Origin: Sulfolobaceae archaeon
GTDB lineage: Archaea > Thermoproteota > Thermoprotei_A > Sulfolobales > Sulfolobaceae
Direction: 5' to 3'
Assembly (NCBI GenBank): GCA_026627305.1
Contig: JAPNVD010000001.1
Location: 1 to 64,000 of the forward strand
Length of the DNA: 64,000 nt
In this document: positions 9,133-17,407 of the stretch, piece by piece
Numbering within the stretch: position 1 is the first letter of the stretch
Layout of the letters: each line of letters begins with the position of its first letter
Program-made: the position numbers and the translations under genes
Notes under the pieces: generated by a model
Seen by the model: the letters and a program-made list of their open reading frames with translations, nothing else
Told to the model about the DNA's origin: nothing
The model's database searches: none

Positions 9133-10138
9133 CGCCTGTCTCTTTAATTTTTTCCAACTCTTCTATTAAAACCTTAAAGGATTCCTTGAAGTCACTCCTG
9201 GAATAGCAAACCCTCATGTATGGACCATCAACGCCGAACATGTAGCCAGGGACAACTAAGATCCCTTTTGATACTAAATATTCTGCCAGCTCCCTGGAGC
9301 TCATCTCTGTGTAATATGAATAGTCTATAAAAGACACAGTGCTCAAGAGGGGTTCAACATCTTTATAAAATCTTAACATCCTCTTTTCCCTCTTTAGGAA
9401 CTCCAGGTTTTCCTTAACGAGGTGTCTCACCTTCTCAGCTATGTTATAGTGGTCTTTTAGAATGTTGTAAGCTATGCTCATGTTGTGAGGAGAAGGAGGT
9501 TCTACAATTAAGCCCTTATAGCCCTCTAGCCTCTTAGCATCTTCACTTGAAGGCGCTATTATATAACCTATCCTTACGATTGAGGCACCATAGAATTTAG
9601 AGAGGGTGTTTACCCTGAAAACGTTATCGTTATAGTAGTCTACCTTATCTAAATCCTGATGAAAAGCCAAAAACGTCTCATCCATCACACATACTTTATA
9701 GCTGTCATCGCATTGCCTTAACTCCGCTAACGGATTGTTGGTATTACTCGAGACGAAAATATCGTCTCCTCCCTTGGTCAGACCCACTATCTCCGGGACC
9801 TTAAATATGGTCTCGTAGTCTGGTAACTTAACGTTATAACTCTTGTACCCCTTCCTGTAGAGGTAAAGGAGTACTAAAAATAGCCCTTCAGTAGCCCCTT
9901 GCGTTACCACCACTTGACTTGGGTGAACCCCATTTATTTCAGCTATCAACTCCTTAAGTTGTGTCTCGTTAACTGTACTGTTAACTTTAAAGTAGGGGGT
10001 GAGGTCTAGTGTTATGGCACTTGATGATAAATTATACTTAGCAGAATGAGTGTCAAGCCAATTTCCTATTTCAAAGCTATCGAGCATAATAGAGTGTTTC
10101 AAGGCTAAATTAAAAACATTGCTATATCCTCTAATCAA
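9101..10138 (-). CDS. class I/II pyridoxal-phosphate aminotransferase
   Basis: A 345-residue fold-type I aminotransferase. The probable PLP lysine is in NTLSKFYGASIVRIGY. An upstream VTQGATEG contacts the phosphate, and CVMDETFLAF carries the aspartate that pairs with the pyridine ring. It resembles histidinol-phosphate or aspartate aminotransferase-type enzymes, but the substrate cannot be named. The TTG start at 10138 overlaps the merA stop by 8 bp. An ATG at 10087 (residue 18) is an equally reasonable start, because family members often begin near the LDSFEIG segment. The 3' end overlaps the M28 peptidase. Confidence 0.82.
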   Translation of the reverse strand: MIRGYSNVFNLALKHSIMLDSFEIGNWLDTHSAKYNLSSSAITLDLTPYFKVNSTVNETQLKELIAEINGVHPSQVVVTQGATEGLFLVLLYLYRKGYKSYNVKLPDYETIFKVPEIVGLTKGGDDIFVSSNTNNPLAELRQCDDSYKVCVMDETFLAFHQDLDKVDYYNDNVFRVNTLSKFYGASIVRIGYIIAPSSEDAKRLEGYKGLIVEPPSPHNMSIAYNILKDHYNIAEKVRHLVKENLEFLKREKRMLRFYKDVEPLLSTVSFIDYSYYTEMSSRELAEYLVSKGILVVPGYMFGVDGPYMRVCYSRSDFKESFKVLIEELEKIKETGDDIYRSAPKR

Positions 10139-11474
10139 CGCAGCAGCTCATCCTTTGTACATCTCTCTTGAAAGCCATAACTGATAGCTTGAAGCTCTCA
10201 GCCATCGTAGGGAATACATGGACTGTATCGATTATATCATCAATTGTAGCCCTAAGTTTGATAGCTAATGCAGCTTCATTTATCACCTCAGCTGCGTATT
10301 TCCCAAACATCTGGACTCCCAAAATCCTCTTGCTTTCAGCATCTATCACAGTCTTTATTAGCCCAAAGTCTTCCCTGAGTATCCTAGCTTTTGATACATT
10401 GCTCATCTTAACAACCCTATAATCTGCCTTGTATAGCTTACTAGCTTCCAAGAAAGTAAGTCCAACTCTTGCTATGTTAGGCTCTATAAACACTGCTTGA
10501 GGAATTGACAGCTTATCTATCTTCTTATGTGCGTTAGCTAAAGCGTTCTCAGCGGCAATAGCTCCCTCTTTTCCAGCTAAAGCCTCTAACATTTGATCTC
10601 CAATGACATCCCCAGCAGCATAGATATTAGGGTTAGTTGTCCTGAGCTCATCATCTACCAATATTCCTCCCCTTTCATTTAGCTTAACCCCTGCTGCTTC
10701 TAAGTTTAGGTCAGTGTTTGGTCTCCTCCCTGTGGCAACTAATATTTCATCAGCCTCAACCTTACCCAAATTCGTTACAATCATTTTTCCCTCTTCTCCT
10801 TTTTTCACCTCAGAGACCTTGACGTCAGTAAATATTGGTATTCCGTCATAGCTCTCCAAGTAGTTCTGCACAGCTAATGATATTTCAGGCTCCCAATCTG
10901 GTAATATAACTTTACTCCTTTGAAGGATTACCGTATCTATTCCTAACCTTTTATACATCTGCGCGAACTCCAGGGCTAAAGCCCTGCCACCAATTATGGC
11001 TAATGATGATATATCCCTTGGAGGGTTCAAAGCCTCAACGTTTGTCCAAAAGCCAACCTCCCTTAACCCTTTGATATCAGGTATATTGGGAGAGGAGCCT
11101 GTTGCTATTATGAATTTCTTACCCTCGATAATTTGACCATTAACCTTAACTGCGTTTGGTGAGATGAAGTATGCCTTACCCTTAATGTACTCTACATCAT
11201 ATGAGTTTAGGATATCTTCGTATTTCTCCTTTCTTAACGTGCTGACAATATCATCCTTATCTTCAATCGCCTTCTTAAACTCCACTTGTTGTCCTAAAGC
11301 TTTAAGGTAGGCTAGCCTTAACATCCTCTTTGAAGGAACGCAGCCTACATTGACGCAAGTTCCTCCTAAAGTTCCATATCCTATCATAACAGGCTTTACG
11401 CCTAACTCGTTAGCCCTTATTAGTGCAGCGAAGCCAGCAGCTCCATGTCCTATTATAACTAAATCCTCTGCCAT
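10131..11474 (-). CDS. merA: mercuric reductase MerA
   Basis: A flavin disulfide reductase of 447 residues from the preferred ATG at 11474. A longer in-frame TTG/ATG extension to 11519 would run back through merH and is rejected. It has FAD-binding LVIIGHGAAGFAA, the redox active site GGTCVNVGCVPSK, an NAD(P)H-binding Rossmann motif (AIIGGRALALEFAQ) and the second FAD motif (NIYAAGDV). It ends with the Cys-Cys pair typical of MerA (MSCCVD), which delivers Hg(II) to the active site, and it has no N-terminal HMA domain. The enzyme reduces Hg(II) to Hg(0) with NADPH in the cytoplasm. A GAGGT ribosome-binding site lies between the merH stop and the ATG. The C-terminal Cys pair argues against plain dihydrolipoamide dehydrogenase. 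Confidence 0.9.
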   Translation of the reverse strand: MAEDLVIIGHGAAGFAALIRANELGVKPVMIGYGTLGGTCVNVGCVPSKRMLRLAYLKALGQQVEFKKAIEDKDDIVSTLRKEKYEDILNSYDVEYIKGKAYFISPNAVKVNGQIIEGKKFIIATGSSPNIPDIKGLREVGFWTNVEALNPPRDISSLAIIGGRALALEFAQMYKRLGIDTVILQRSKVILPDWEPEISLAVQNYLESYDGIPIFTDVKVSEVKKGEEGKMIVTNLGKVEADEILVATGRRPNTDLNLEAAGVKLNERGGILVDDELRTTNPNIYAAGDVIGDQMLEALAGKEGAIAAENALANAHKKIDKLSIPQAVFIEPNIARVGLTFLEASKLYKADYRVVKMSNVSKARILREDFGLIKTVIDAESKRILGVQMFGKYAAEVINEAALAIKLRATIDDIIDTVHVFPTMAESFKLSVMAFKRDVQRMSCCVD

Positions 11475-11484
11475 CTCTTCAACC

Positions 11485-11646
11485 TCAGTGAAGCTTACGT
11501 TCAATATAGTTGTCAGCACAATGGCTACAACAGAAGTAGTGTTTTTGACCGTTTATCTCCATAACGTATATATTATCTTCAGTTAGCTCTACTCCACAGT
11601 TTTCACATTTCACGTTCTCTTTTATCATATCTATTCTTAACTTCAT
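11485..11646 (-). CDS. merH: MerH-like TRASH-domain metal-binding protein
   Basis: A 53-residue ORF starting at ATG 11646 and ending TGA at 11485, 10 bp before merA. It shows the TRASH pattern: C-x2-C (VKCENCGVEL) and, 24 residues on, CC-x2-C (YFCCSHCADNY). In Saccharolobus solfataricus a small TRASH protein named MerH is encoded with merA and binds mercury for delivery or relief of the repressor. The size, Cys pattern and position match. Translation is probably coupled with merA. It was easily missed because it is so short. Confidence 0.82.
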   Translation of the reverse strand: MKLRIDMIKENVKCENCGVELTEDNIYVMEINGQKHYFCCSHCADNYIERKLH

Positions 11647-11747
11647 ATCTTTATAATCCTCAACATAGTTAAAAAGATTATTTATGAATAAGTGTTCATA
11701 GAAAAAATATTTTAATTTGACTTATAAAATATAATTAGGTGGAAAAA

Positions 11748-11852
11748 GTGCCTAAGTATAGATGTGATGAATGTAATATGGAGTTCAATTCCGAGAAAGA
11801 AATGGAAGAGCATATGAAAAAACACCATGCAGGCAAACACGAACACCATTAG
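11748..11852 (+). CDS. 34-residue C2H2 zinc-finger microprotein with His-rich tail
   Basis: The ORF runs from GTG 11748 to TAG 11850-11852 and encodes a single C2H2 finger. Cys6 and Cys9 (YRCDECNMEF) are followed by His22 and His26-27 (EEHMKKHH), and the protein ends in a His-rich tail (GKHEHH). AGGTGG five bases before the GTG is a strong ribosome-binding site, and TTATAAAATAT (about 11722-11732) is a TATA candidate. It is divergent from merH across about 100 bp. One-finger proteins of this size are common in Sulfolobales and related viruses and may bind DNA or metal; the role here is unknown. Confidence 0.72.
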   Translation: MPKYRCDECNMEFNSEKEMEEHMKKHHAGKHEHH

Positions 11853-11996
11853 AGATAAGAGATTTTCTCTTTCTTTTTAACTTTGATTTAAAATTTTTGC
11901 GGAATAAATCAAAAGTGGACTTAAGAGAAGGTTAGTTAACTTATTCGTTTGGTTCAATGTTCTTTTTACGCTAGGGAGATCCTACTTACAAAGTGA

Positions 11997-12032
<36 letters not shown>

Positions 12033-12036
12033 CTAT

Positions 12037-13305
12037 CTAGCTAGCCTCTTTATAGTTTAACATTTGCCTTTTCTTCATATAAACCATAACTCCTATCGCT
12101 GAAATTATAGCATAACCTAAAATTATGGAATATACACCAACTAACTCTCTATTAATTACGAAATACGATGATAATAAAGGAGATAGACCACCAGCATACA
12201 TTGCTCCTAGCTGATAAGAGAACCCACTACCAGTGTAACGCACTTCCACTGGGAAGTTTAACGCGTTCAATAGTCCATACTGTGCCCATGATATCGTTGT
12301 CAGCTTAAGAAGCACTATTGAGAGTAACAAGTCTTTATCTGTGAAGAGTAGATAAATTCCAGGCAGGAACAATATCGCCCCTAGCACGATGGAGAGAAGC
12401 ATTATAAGCTCCTCTCTATTAGTCCTATCACCTATCAACGTTAGTGGGAATAAAGAGGCTAGCCATACCAAGTCGCCTATTACCAAGTACATAATCCCAA
12501 CATTTAATGGAACTCCTTCTGACCTCATTATAGGTAAGGCATAAGTGGCTATCACTGTTGTAGCACCGGCAGCTAGTCCTACCATCGCTGAAGAGATCAA
12601 TATTTGCCTATAGTATTTTTTAACAGTTGTTACAATAGGGCTTCTATCAATCCTGTTCAACCTCAACAATTTCAGAAACGCTGGACTCTCACTGATGTTC
12701 TTCCTTATGATGAAGTTTACCAATGCTATTATTCCTCCCAGTATCACTAGAACCCTCCAACCTAAGAGTAGGTTATCATAAAACACCAGAAGGCCTAATA
12801 GGGCTAAGAGCTCACCCAATGAAGGTCCTGCCTGGACGAAACATGACCATAGACCTCTATTTTTGCTTTGCCAGTTGCACTCCAGAACTATTGCCAATGC
12901 ACCCCCATACTCTCCGCCCATACCTAGCCCAAACAATAACCTTAAAACTATCAGTAAGAGGACTGAGGTAAAGCCTAAGACCTCATATGTTGGTAATAAT
13001 CCTATAATTATATATGATACTCCAACTAAAGCCATGTTGAGCACTAGCCCTTTCCTCCTGCCCTCCTTATCTCCTAGATTTCCAAAGAGCATTGCACCTA
13101 TCGGCCTTGCCATGAACGTAACGAAGTATGTGCTTAAAGATATTAGAACAGCTGTTAGATATTTGAAACCAGGCGGAAAGAAGATCTTTGGGAACACCAG
13201 CACAGATAAAAGGGCGTAGAGGAAGAAATCGTAGTATTCGATAGTTGTACCTACTGCAGAGAATATACCAATCTTCAACCTCTCGTTGTATTTTAACTCC
13301 TCCAT
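12037..13305 (-). CDS. MFS transporter, metabolite:H+ symporter type
   Basis: A 422-residue membrane protein with about 12 hydrophobic segments. The motif GNLGDKEGRRKGL (loop 2-3) and the later ERxxRG-like NWQSKNRGLWSC fit the MHS branch (ShiA/ProP/KgtP-like) of the major facilitator superfamily. Members import organic acids, osmolytes or aromatic acids with protons. It is transcribed alone; its start faces the small gap before the DUF929 gene. The substrate cannot be told from sequence. Confidence 0.83.
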   Translation of the reverse strand: MEELKYNERLKIGIFSAVGTTIEYYDFFLYALLSVLVFPKIFFPPGFKYLTAVLISLSTYFVTFMARPIGAMLFGNLGDKEGRRKGLVLNMALVGVSYIIIGLLPTYEVLGFTSVLLLIVLRLLFGLGMGGEYGGALAIVLECNWQSKNRGLWSCFVQAGPSLGELLALLGLLVFYDNLLLGWRVLVILGGIIALVNFIIRKNISESPAFLKLLRLNRIDRSPIVTTVKKYYRQILISSAMVGLAAGATTVIATYALPIMRSEGVPLNVGIMYLVIGDLVWLASLFPLTLIGDRTNREELIMLLSIVLGAILFLPGIYLLFTDKDLLLSIVLLKLTTISWAQYGLLNALNFPVEVRYTGSGFSYQLGAMYAGGLSPLLSSYFVINRELVGVYSIILGYAIISAIGVMVYMKKRQMLNYKEAS

Positions 13306-13428
13306 TGTATGTTTAAAATATCTTGTGTAATTTTTTAATCTATCGTTAAGTGCAAAATTATTCTAAAGAAAAACTATTGCGTAAAAACACTAGAAAATTT
13401 GAGGAAATAGAGGGGCTATTATGTTCAC

Positions 13429-14229
13429 TTAATAAACTCTTTTTATCGATTCTAGAATTACTAGGGGGCAGGAGACTCCAGTATTTGGATTGTAGGAGTC
13501 CTCATATACTGCATGGTATAGCTCCTCATAGCCATTAACTATTGACTGTATTTGGCTAAGGTGACTCATCACGTACGAAATGTTATACCCTTCTAAGGTC
13601 TTTGGATTAACTAAAGGTGTAGTAAGGATATACGTACCATTAGGGCCTGTAATAAGTATTGCGAAGTTCAGATGTGGTGGGCTGACGTAAAGGGCTGATG
13701 GTTTGCCGTATTGCTTTATTGGGACTTGTGTCTCATACTTTATTATTAGCTGTGCTATAGGGGCTGGGAAGTCATGTTCTAGCTCCTCCTCTCCAACCTG
13801 TATTAATTGGCTTACAGCTATTGGTGTTCCGTTAGGTGTGGCGTTGAGGTATTCGTTGTACAAGTAAGCTATATGGAAGTCTATGCTAGAGTTTGGAGTG
13901 AAGTTAAGGAATATCAGCCCTGGGATGTTGGGAGCGGATTTATCGTAGGGGTCTGAGTAGTGAGCATAATACTCCACTTTTCCGTAATGCGATATAAGTA
14001 AATATATGGCCCATGAGGCAGCAGCACCCACAGGGCAGCCAATCCATGATTGGACGTAGATTTCAATCTTTCCGAGGGGTGCATAATCTTCGTTAGAGAC
14101 TTTGACGAAAACTCCCGCAGGTATCGAGGCAGAAGTCGGCAATACGAATAAGTAATAGTAGGACAGCACACCCACCAATATTATCACTGCAATAACTGCA
14201 CCTAAAATGTAACTATTTCTTTTGTTCAT
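13429..14229 (-). CDS. DUF929-family membrane-anchored extracytoplasmic protein
   Basis: A 266-residue protein with one N-terminal transmembrane anchor (about residues 8-30) and the rest outside the cell. The pattern KVSNEDYAPLGKIEIYVQSWIGCPVGAAASWAIY fits DUF929, a Sulfolobales family with a thioredoxin-like fold in which a Cys near GCPVG occupies the active-site area. A second Cys is near the C-terminus (GVSCPLVI). Asn-x-Ser/Thr sites are frequent, as expected for an extracellular archaeal protein. No function is established. The 390 bp upstream are gene-free. Confidence 0.7.
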   Translation of the reverse strand: MNKRNSYILGAVIAVIILVGVLSYYYLFVLPTSASIPAGVFVKVSNEDYAPLGKIEIYVQSWIGCPVGAAASWAIYLLISHYGKVEYYAHYSDPYDKSAPNIPGLIFLNFTPNSSIDFHIAYLYNEYLNATPNGTPIAVSQLIQVGEEELEHDFPAPIAQLIIKYETQVPIKQYGKPSALYVSPPHLNFAILITGPNGTYILTTPLVNPKTLEGYNISYVMSHLSQIQSIVNGYEELYHAVYEDSYNPNTGVSCPLVILESIKRVY

Positions 14230-14623
14230 GAGTTTATTATAGATGATTAAGATAAAAATTTTATCATAATATATATTAGTATATGGGAATTAAATGAAAC
14301 TATATTAGACCTCAAAAGGCTCACTGTAATACCGCTGTTGCTCGTTTACTGACTTCTTCCTCCTTCACGTCATCAGCAGGCTAACCTGATAGTTACTGTT
14401 TAATTATCCTCAATAATTGATGTCATCTCTTCTAGGATTCTGTTGTAGTGAAATACTCACCATTAAATCAGAGCTTACTTTTTTGCCTGCTCTTGGTAAC
14501 AAGGACGGAAAATCCTTGCTTTTTAAGGCAGTGAGGAGATCAATTAATTAAAGCGATTCGCGGGTATTACGTTCAAAAAATGCCATATGGTAAAATTTTT
14601 ATCTGAAAGATAATAATAAAATT
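14230..14623. other. gene-free stretch with decayed IS-end sequences
   Basis: No convincing gene. CTGACTTCTTCCTCC at 14349-14363 is the reverse complement of the IS right-end tail seen elsewhere in the window. At 14508-14545 a degenerate copy of the forward end (TCCTTGCTTTTTAAGGCAGTGAGGAG) can be recognised. The last 40 bases contain the promoter of the ArsR gene (TAAAATTTTT at about 14590-14599). Confidence 0.5.
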
Positions 14624-14974
14624 GTGATGGATAGTAACAGAGAGTTCTTAATTAACGAATTAGAATCGCTGTTTTCTGCACTATCAGATAGGACTAGGCT
14701 TAACATAGTCCTTTACCTCATAGAGAAGGGTGAAAGCAATATAGATGATATAAGCAAGAGTTTGGGTAGATCACAATCGCTCATATCTCATCACATGGCT
14801 TGTCTAAGGAACTGTGGGATAGTAAAAGTAAGGAAGAACGGTAAATACTCCCTTTACTCCATTTCTAATGAGGACATAATAACCTTAATAAAGATAGCCT
14901 TAAATCACGTTAAGAAGTATAGTCAGTCAATACTCAGCTGCGATATACTCGCAGAGGAGAAAGTGAAAGCCTAA
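14624..14974 (+). CDS. ArsR-family winged-helix transcriptional regulator
   Basis: A 116-residue protein with an ArsR-type winged helix: LFSALSDRTRLNIVLYLIEKGESNIDDIS, then the recognition helix LGRSQSLISHHMACLRNCGIVKVRK and wing YSLYSIS. Two Cys (MACLRNCG) lie in or after the recognition helix, in the position where ArsR/SmtB sensors often bind metals, and another is near the C-terminus (ILSCD). The start is GTG 14624 or ATG 14627; the TATA-like TAAAATTTTT about 26 bases upstream implies a leaderless transcript. The regulated gene is unknown; no metal-transport gene is adjacent. Confidence 0.8.
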   Translation: MMDSNREFLINELESLFSALSDRTRLNIVLYLIEKGESNIDDISKSLGRSQSLISHHMACLRNCGIVKVRKNGKYSLYSISNEDIITLIKIALNHVKKYSQSILSCDILAEEKVKA

Positions 14975-15256
14975 ATCTTATTTTATAGAAGGATTTAGCG
15001 CGTAGATTTTAAATGGAAAAGTGGACTAGGAAGTTGAGGAGGAAGGGGGCTGATTGAAACTTCATAAATTTACGACTTCCTAGGATAAAAGTAGTACGGT
15101 CTTCAGCCAAGAAAGCGGGTATGACTTGGATGAGTTTAATGGGGTAAGCATGTATAACCGTTCACTACCCTTTTTATGAAAGTTAGTCATTATTAATTCA
15201 GACGGAAAAGTTACTTTAACCCTCACTCATAATAATAATAATTAGAGCAATAAAAC
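14975..15256. other. intergenic region with inverted fragment
   Basis: No gene seen. ACTAGGAAGTTGAGG (about 15024-15038) and CGACTTCCTAGGATAA (about 15072-15087) are roughly inverted copies around a short spacer, perhaps the end of a lost mobile element. The stretch from 15221 has the AT-rich promoter of the following gene. Confidence 0.35.
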
Positions 15257-16186
15257 ATGATAGACGAAAGTAAAGTCAGGGAGATAGTCAGGGAGGAGCT
15301 AGAGAGCTACTTCATCAAAGCCCTTAGAGAGGCAGTAAAGGAACTTAACCTGATCTCTCAGGACTTAAGGCAGAGGCAAGCAGAACATGACGCAAAGTTT
15401 GACCAATTCCTAAAAGGGCTGTCTGAACTCAATGAATTTGCGAAGAATCTAGCAAAAATCTCCGAAGAGAACACTAGGGCTATCGGTGAGTTGAGGAAGC
15501 AAACTGAGGATAACACTAAGGCAATCATCGAGCTTAGGAAACAGGCTGAAGAAAATACGAAGGCACTCATCGAGTTGAGGAAGCAAACTGAGGAGAATAC
15601 AAAAGCTATTATTGAACTAAGAAAGCAAACTGAGGATAACATGAAGGCAATTATCGAGTTGAGGAAGCAGACTGAAGAAAATACGAGGGCGATAATTGAA
15701 TTGAGGAAGCAGACTGAAGAAAATACGAAGGCAATAGCTAGGCTTGAAAAAGTAGTGGAGAAACTGGTGAGGGTAGTGGGATCGCTTAACGAGAGGGTAG
15801 GAGGGCTGGAGAACACTTTTGGGCTAGTTGTGGAGGACTTAATAAGGGATAAGTTGCCCAAGTGGTTTAAGGAAAAAGGCATAGAGGTGAGTGAGGTAAA
15901 CGGTAAAGCCATCAAGTTCGAGAAGAGGCTGATGGAGTTCGATGTCTACGTTGAGCAGGGAAACAAGGTTTACCTAGGAGAAGTGAAAGCAACCCTGAGG
16001 GAAAGGGACGTGAGGAAGTTCTACGCAAAGGTGGAGCTAGTCAGGAGGATGCTTAAGGATAAGGAAATAGTCCCCATACTGATCTATAGGCTGAGGGCTA
16101 AGAGGCAGATCCCAATAAAGCTCGCCAAGACCTACGGGATTAAGGTGCTAAAGTACGTGAAGGGAGGCGCCTTTGTGGAGGTATAA
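15257..16186 (+). CDS. long coiled-coil protein with C-terminal PD-(D/E)xK nuclease-like domain (DUF3782 type)
   Basis: A 309-residue protein with three parts. Residues 1-65 are helical. Residues 71-161 hold about 6.5 copies of a 14-residue repeat (ENTKAIIELRKQTE), two heptads each, which makes a long coiled coil. From about 185 comes a nuclease-like domain: Glu in GLVVEDLI, Asp in MEFDVYVEQG and ExK in YLGEVKATL, followed by DVRKFYAKVELVRR. Proteins of this layout belong to the DUF3782 group, abundant in Sulfolobales and of unknown role. The DNA repeat unit is 42 bp and nearly identical between copies, so the copy number can change by recombination. It is transcribed alone. Confidence 0.78.
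   Translation: MIDESKVREIVREELESYFIKALREAVKELNLISQDLRQRQAEHDAKFDQFLKGLSELNEFAKNLAKISEENTRAIGELRKQTEDNTKAIIELRKQAEENTKALIELRKQTEENTKAIIELRKQTEDNMKAIIELRKQTEENTRAIIELRKQTEENTKAIARLEKVVEKLVRVVGSLNERVGGLENTFGLVVEDLIRDKLPKWFKEKGIEVSEVNGKAIKFEKRLMEFDVYVEQGNKVYLGEVKATLRERDVRKFYAKVELVRRMLKDKEIVPILIYRLRAKRQIPIKLAKTYGIKVLKYVKGGAFVEV
15467..15749 (+). repeat. in-frame 42-bp tandem repeats within the coiled-coil gene
   Basis: Between 15467 and 15749 the gene contains about 6.5 head-to-tail copies of a 42-bp unit coding the 14-residue motif ENTKAIIELRKQTE. Copies differ mainly at third codon positions and at Asn-Thr/Asn-Met, Lys/Arg and Gln-Thr/Gln-Ala. The length is a multiple of 3, so gain or loss of units keeps the frame and changes coiled-coil length by about 2 nm per unit. 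Confidence 0.85.
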
Positions 16187-16615
16187 AAAGGAAAGGCGTC
16201 TAAAGTTTTCTTACAAACCCTCGCTCTTTCTATCGCTTGTTGAGGTCCTCCAAGTAGGGTTAAATCATTTATGTGTGGACAATAGTTTGATTATTTTGAT
16301 GTAAATTGAATTTTCTGTATTGTAGAAAAGTATTTTTAGGGTGAGAAAATGAATAGGTCTAATTTCTTAATTACCTTTACCCTTTTAATGTTAAGCCTTA
16401 GGTTTTACTTCCTTGGCGTAAGTTGGAATAGATATGAGGATGGATGAAATTGTTGCCATCACACCATCCATCTACTTGTCTAATTACTAGCTTTAGCCTT
16501 ACTGCTACCTAACGTCTATGTTTAATAATTCTCAATTTTTGATAATAAGTAAAAAAGCTTTTTAAAAACAAAGATGGCAACAAATTTATATTTGCGTAAG
16601 AATAGCAAAATTTAA
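16187..16615. other. gene-poor stretch between nuclease-like and rhodanese genes
   Basis: It holds a 32-codon ORF (see 16349) and a degenerate IS-end-like CCCTCGCTCTTT at about 16218. The final 60 bases are AT-rich, with TTTTTAAAAA (16558-16567) and AAATTTATATTTGCG (16582-16596), the probable TATA region of the rhodanese gene. Confidence 0.4.
16349..16447 (+). pseudogene. short hydrophobic ORF, possible remnant of a membrane-protein gene
   Basis: ATG 16349 opens a 32-codon ORF with a strong upstream AGGGTGAG ribosome-binding site. It encodes a hydrophobic N-terminus (NRSNFLITFTLLMLSLRFYF) resembling the first helix of an MFS-type carrier, and stops at TGA 16445-16447. The bases after the stop show short hydrophobic pieces in another frame. 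A decayed transporter is my reading; a genuine small membrane protein is possible. Confidence 0.35.
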
Positions 16616-17014
16616 ATGGTCCAAACTACTTGGAGGAGGTCTCCTTTTTTACCAAATGTGGAACACGTGAAACCACCTTTTGTGAGGAAGCTATATAAAG
16701 AGAACGAGATTAAGATAATAGATGTTAGGTTCGAATGGGAGTATGAAGACCATCATATACCTGGTTCGATATTAGTACCAATGCATGTTTTAGACCAAGT
16801 TTTACCTAACCTAGGTTTAAATAAGATAGCCATCGTGTGTGAACACGGAAATAGAACTACTTGGCTAGTAAACAATAAGTACTATCTCTTTAAGGGTATG
16901 AAGGTCTATAACATGATTGGTGGAATGGAGAGTTGGATGAGGTTTGGTTATGAGGTTGAAAAAGGTATGGATGAGAACGGTGAACTATGGAAGAGGTTTT
17001 TGAAGAAAGTATGA
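16616..17014 (+). CDS. rhodanese-domain protein (single domain)
   Basis: A 132-residue rhodanese. The segment EIKIIDVRFEWEYEDHHIPGSILVPM is the first half of the fold, and the active loop is VCEHGNRT with the catalytic Cys at about residue 81. The loop has six residues after Cys, as in sulfurtransferases. MIGGMESWMRFGYEVEKG closes the domain. Such proteins carry persulfide sulfur to acceptors such as TusA, so it may feed the sHdr system encoded at the window start. The promoter lies close to the ATG at 16616, implying a short leader. Confidence 0.87.
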   Translation: MVQTTWRRSPFLPNVEHVKPPFVRKLYKENEIKIIDVRFEWEYEDHHIPGSILVPMHVLDQVLPNLGLNKIAIVCEHGNRTTWLVNNKYYLFKGMKVYNMIGGMESWMRFGYEVEKGMDENGELWKRFLKKV

Positions 17015-17069
17015 TAATTTTTGCACTCAACAAAAGTTTTAAGAAATTGTGTAAATATATAAATCTCTG

Positions 17070-17309
17070 ATGATAAGAGGAGAGGAAGAAAAACTACCAC
17101 CATCCGCAAAATTCGTTTTGAAAGTTTTAGCTGAAAAGAGGGTTGTAAAGTTCAAAGAACTCCAGGACGAAACTGGTCTACCCACCAGAACATTACGTTA
17201 CGCCCTTCGTGTATTAAAGAATAGAGGCTTAATAAAGGTACTTCCTTGCCTTGAGGACGCTAGAGAAAGGATATATTCACTTCAGGATGAATGTTATAAG
17301 TTAGAATGA
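17070..17309 (+). CDS. small winged-helix DNA-binding protein
   Basis: A 79-residue protein consisting almost only of a winged-helix domain: PPSAKFVLKVLAEKRVVKFKELQDETGLP, recognition helix TRTLRYALRVLKNRGLIKVL, and a short wing DARERIYSLQ. It resembles the stand-alone MarR/TrmB-like HTH proteins of Sulfolobales. It lies 55 bp after the rhodanese gene, probably with its own promoter (AAATATATAAAT, 17051-17062). Single Cys residues near the end (LPCLED, DECYKLE) could sense redox or metals, but that is speculation. Confidence 0.8.
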   Translation: MIRGEEEKLPPSAKFVLKVLAEKRVVKFKELQDETGLPTRTLRYALRVLKNRGLIKVLPCLEDARERIYSLQDECYKLE

Positions 17310-17407
17310 TAGAGAGAAATGCAAGCTTCTTTTTGGGGAGAGGAGAAGAAGGTTAGACGAGAGGGGAACTACTTACCATTCATGGTTGGAGTTATCAAAG
17401 GGATTCT

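Noticed and set aside
11475-11519. Longer merA reading frame starting at 11519
   Set aside because: It overlaps merH and adds residues foreign to the family; a GAGGT site precedes ATG 11474.
15358-15915. A long serine-rich reading frame on the minus strand
   Set aside because: It is antisense to the tandem repeats of the coiled-coil gene; its Ser/Phe bias is simply the complement of the Glu/Lys-rich repeats.
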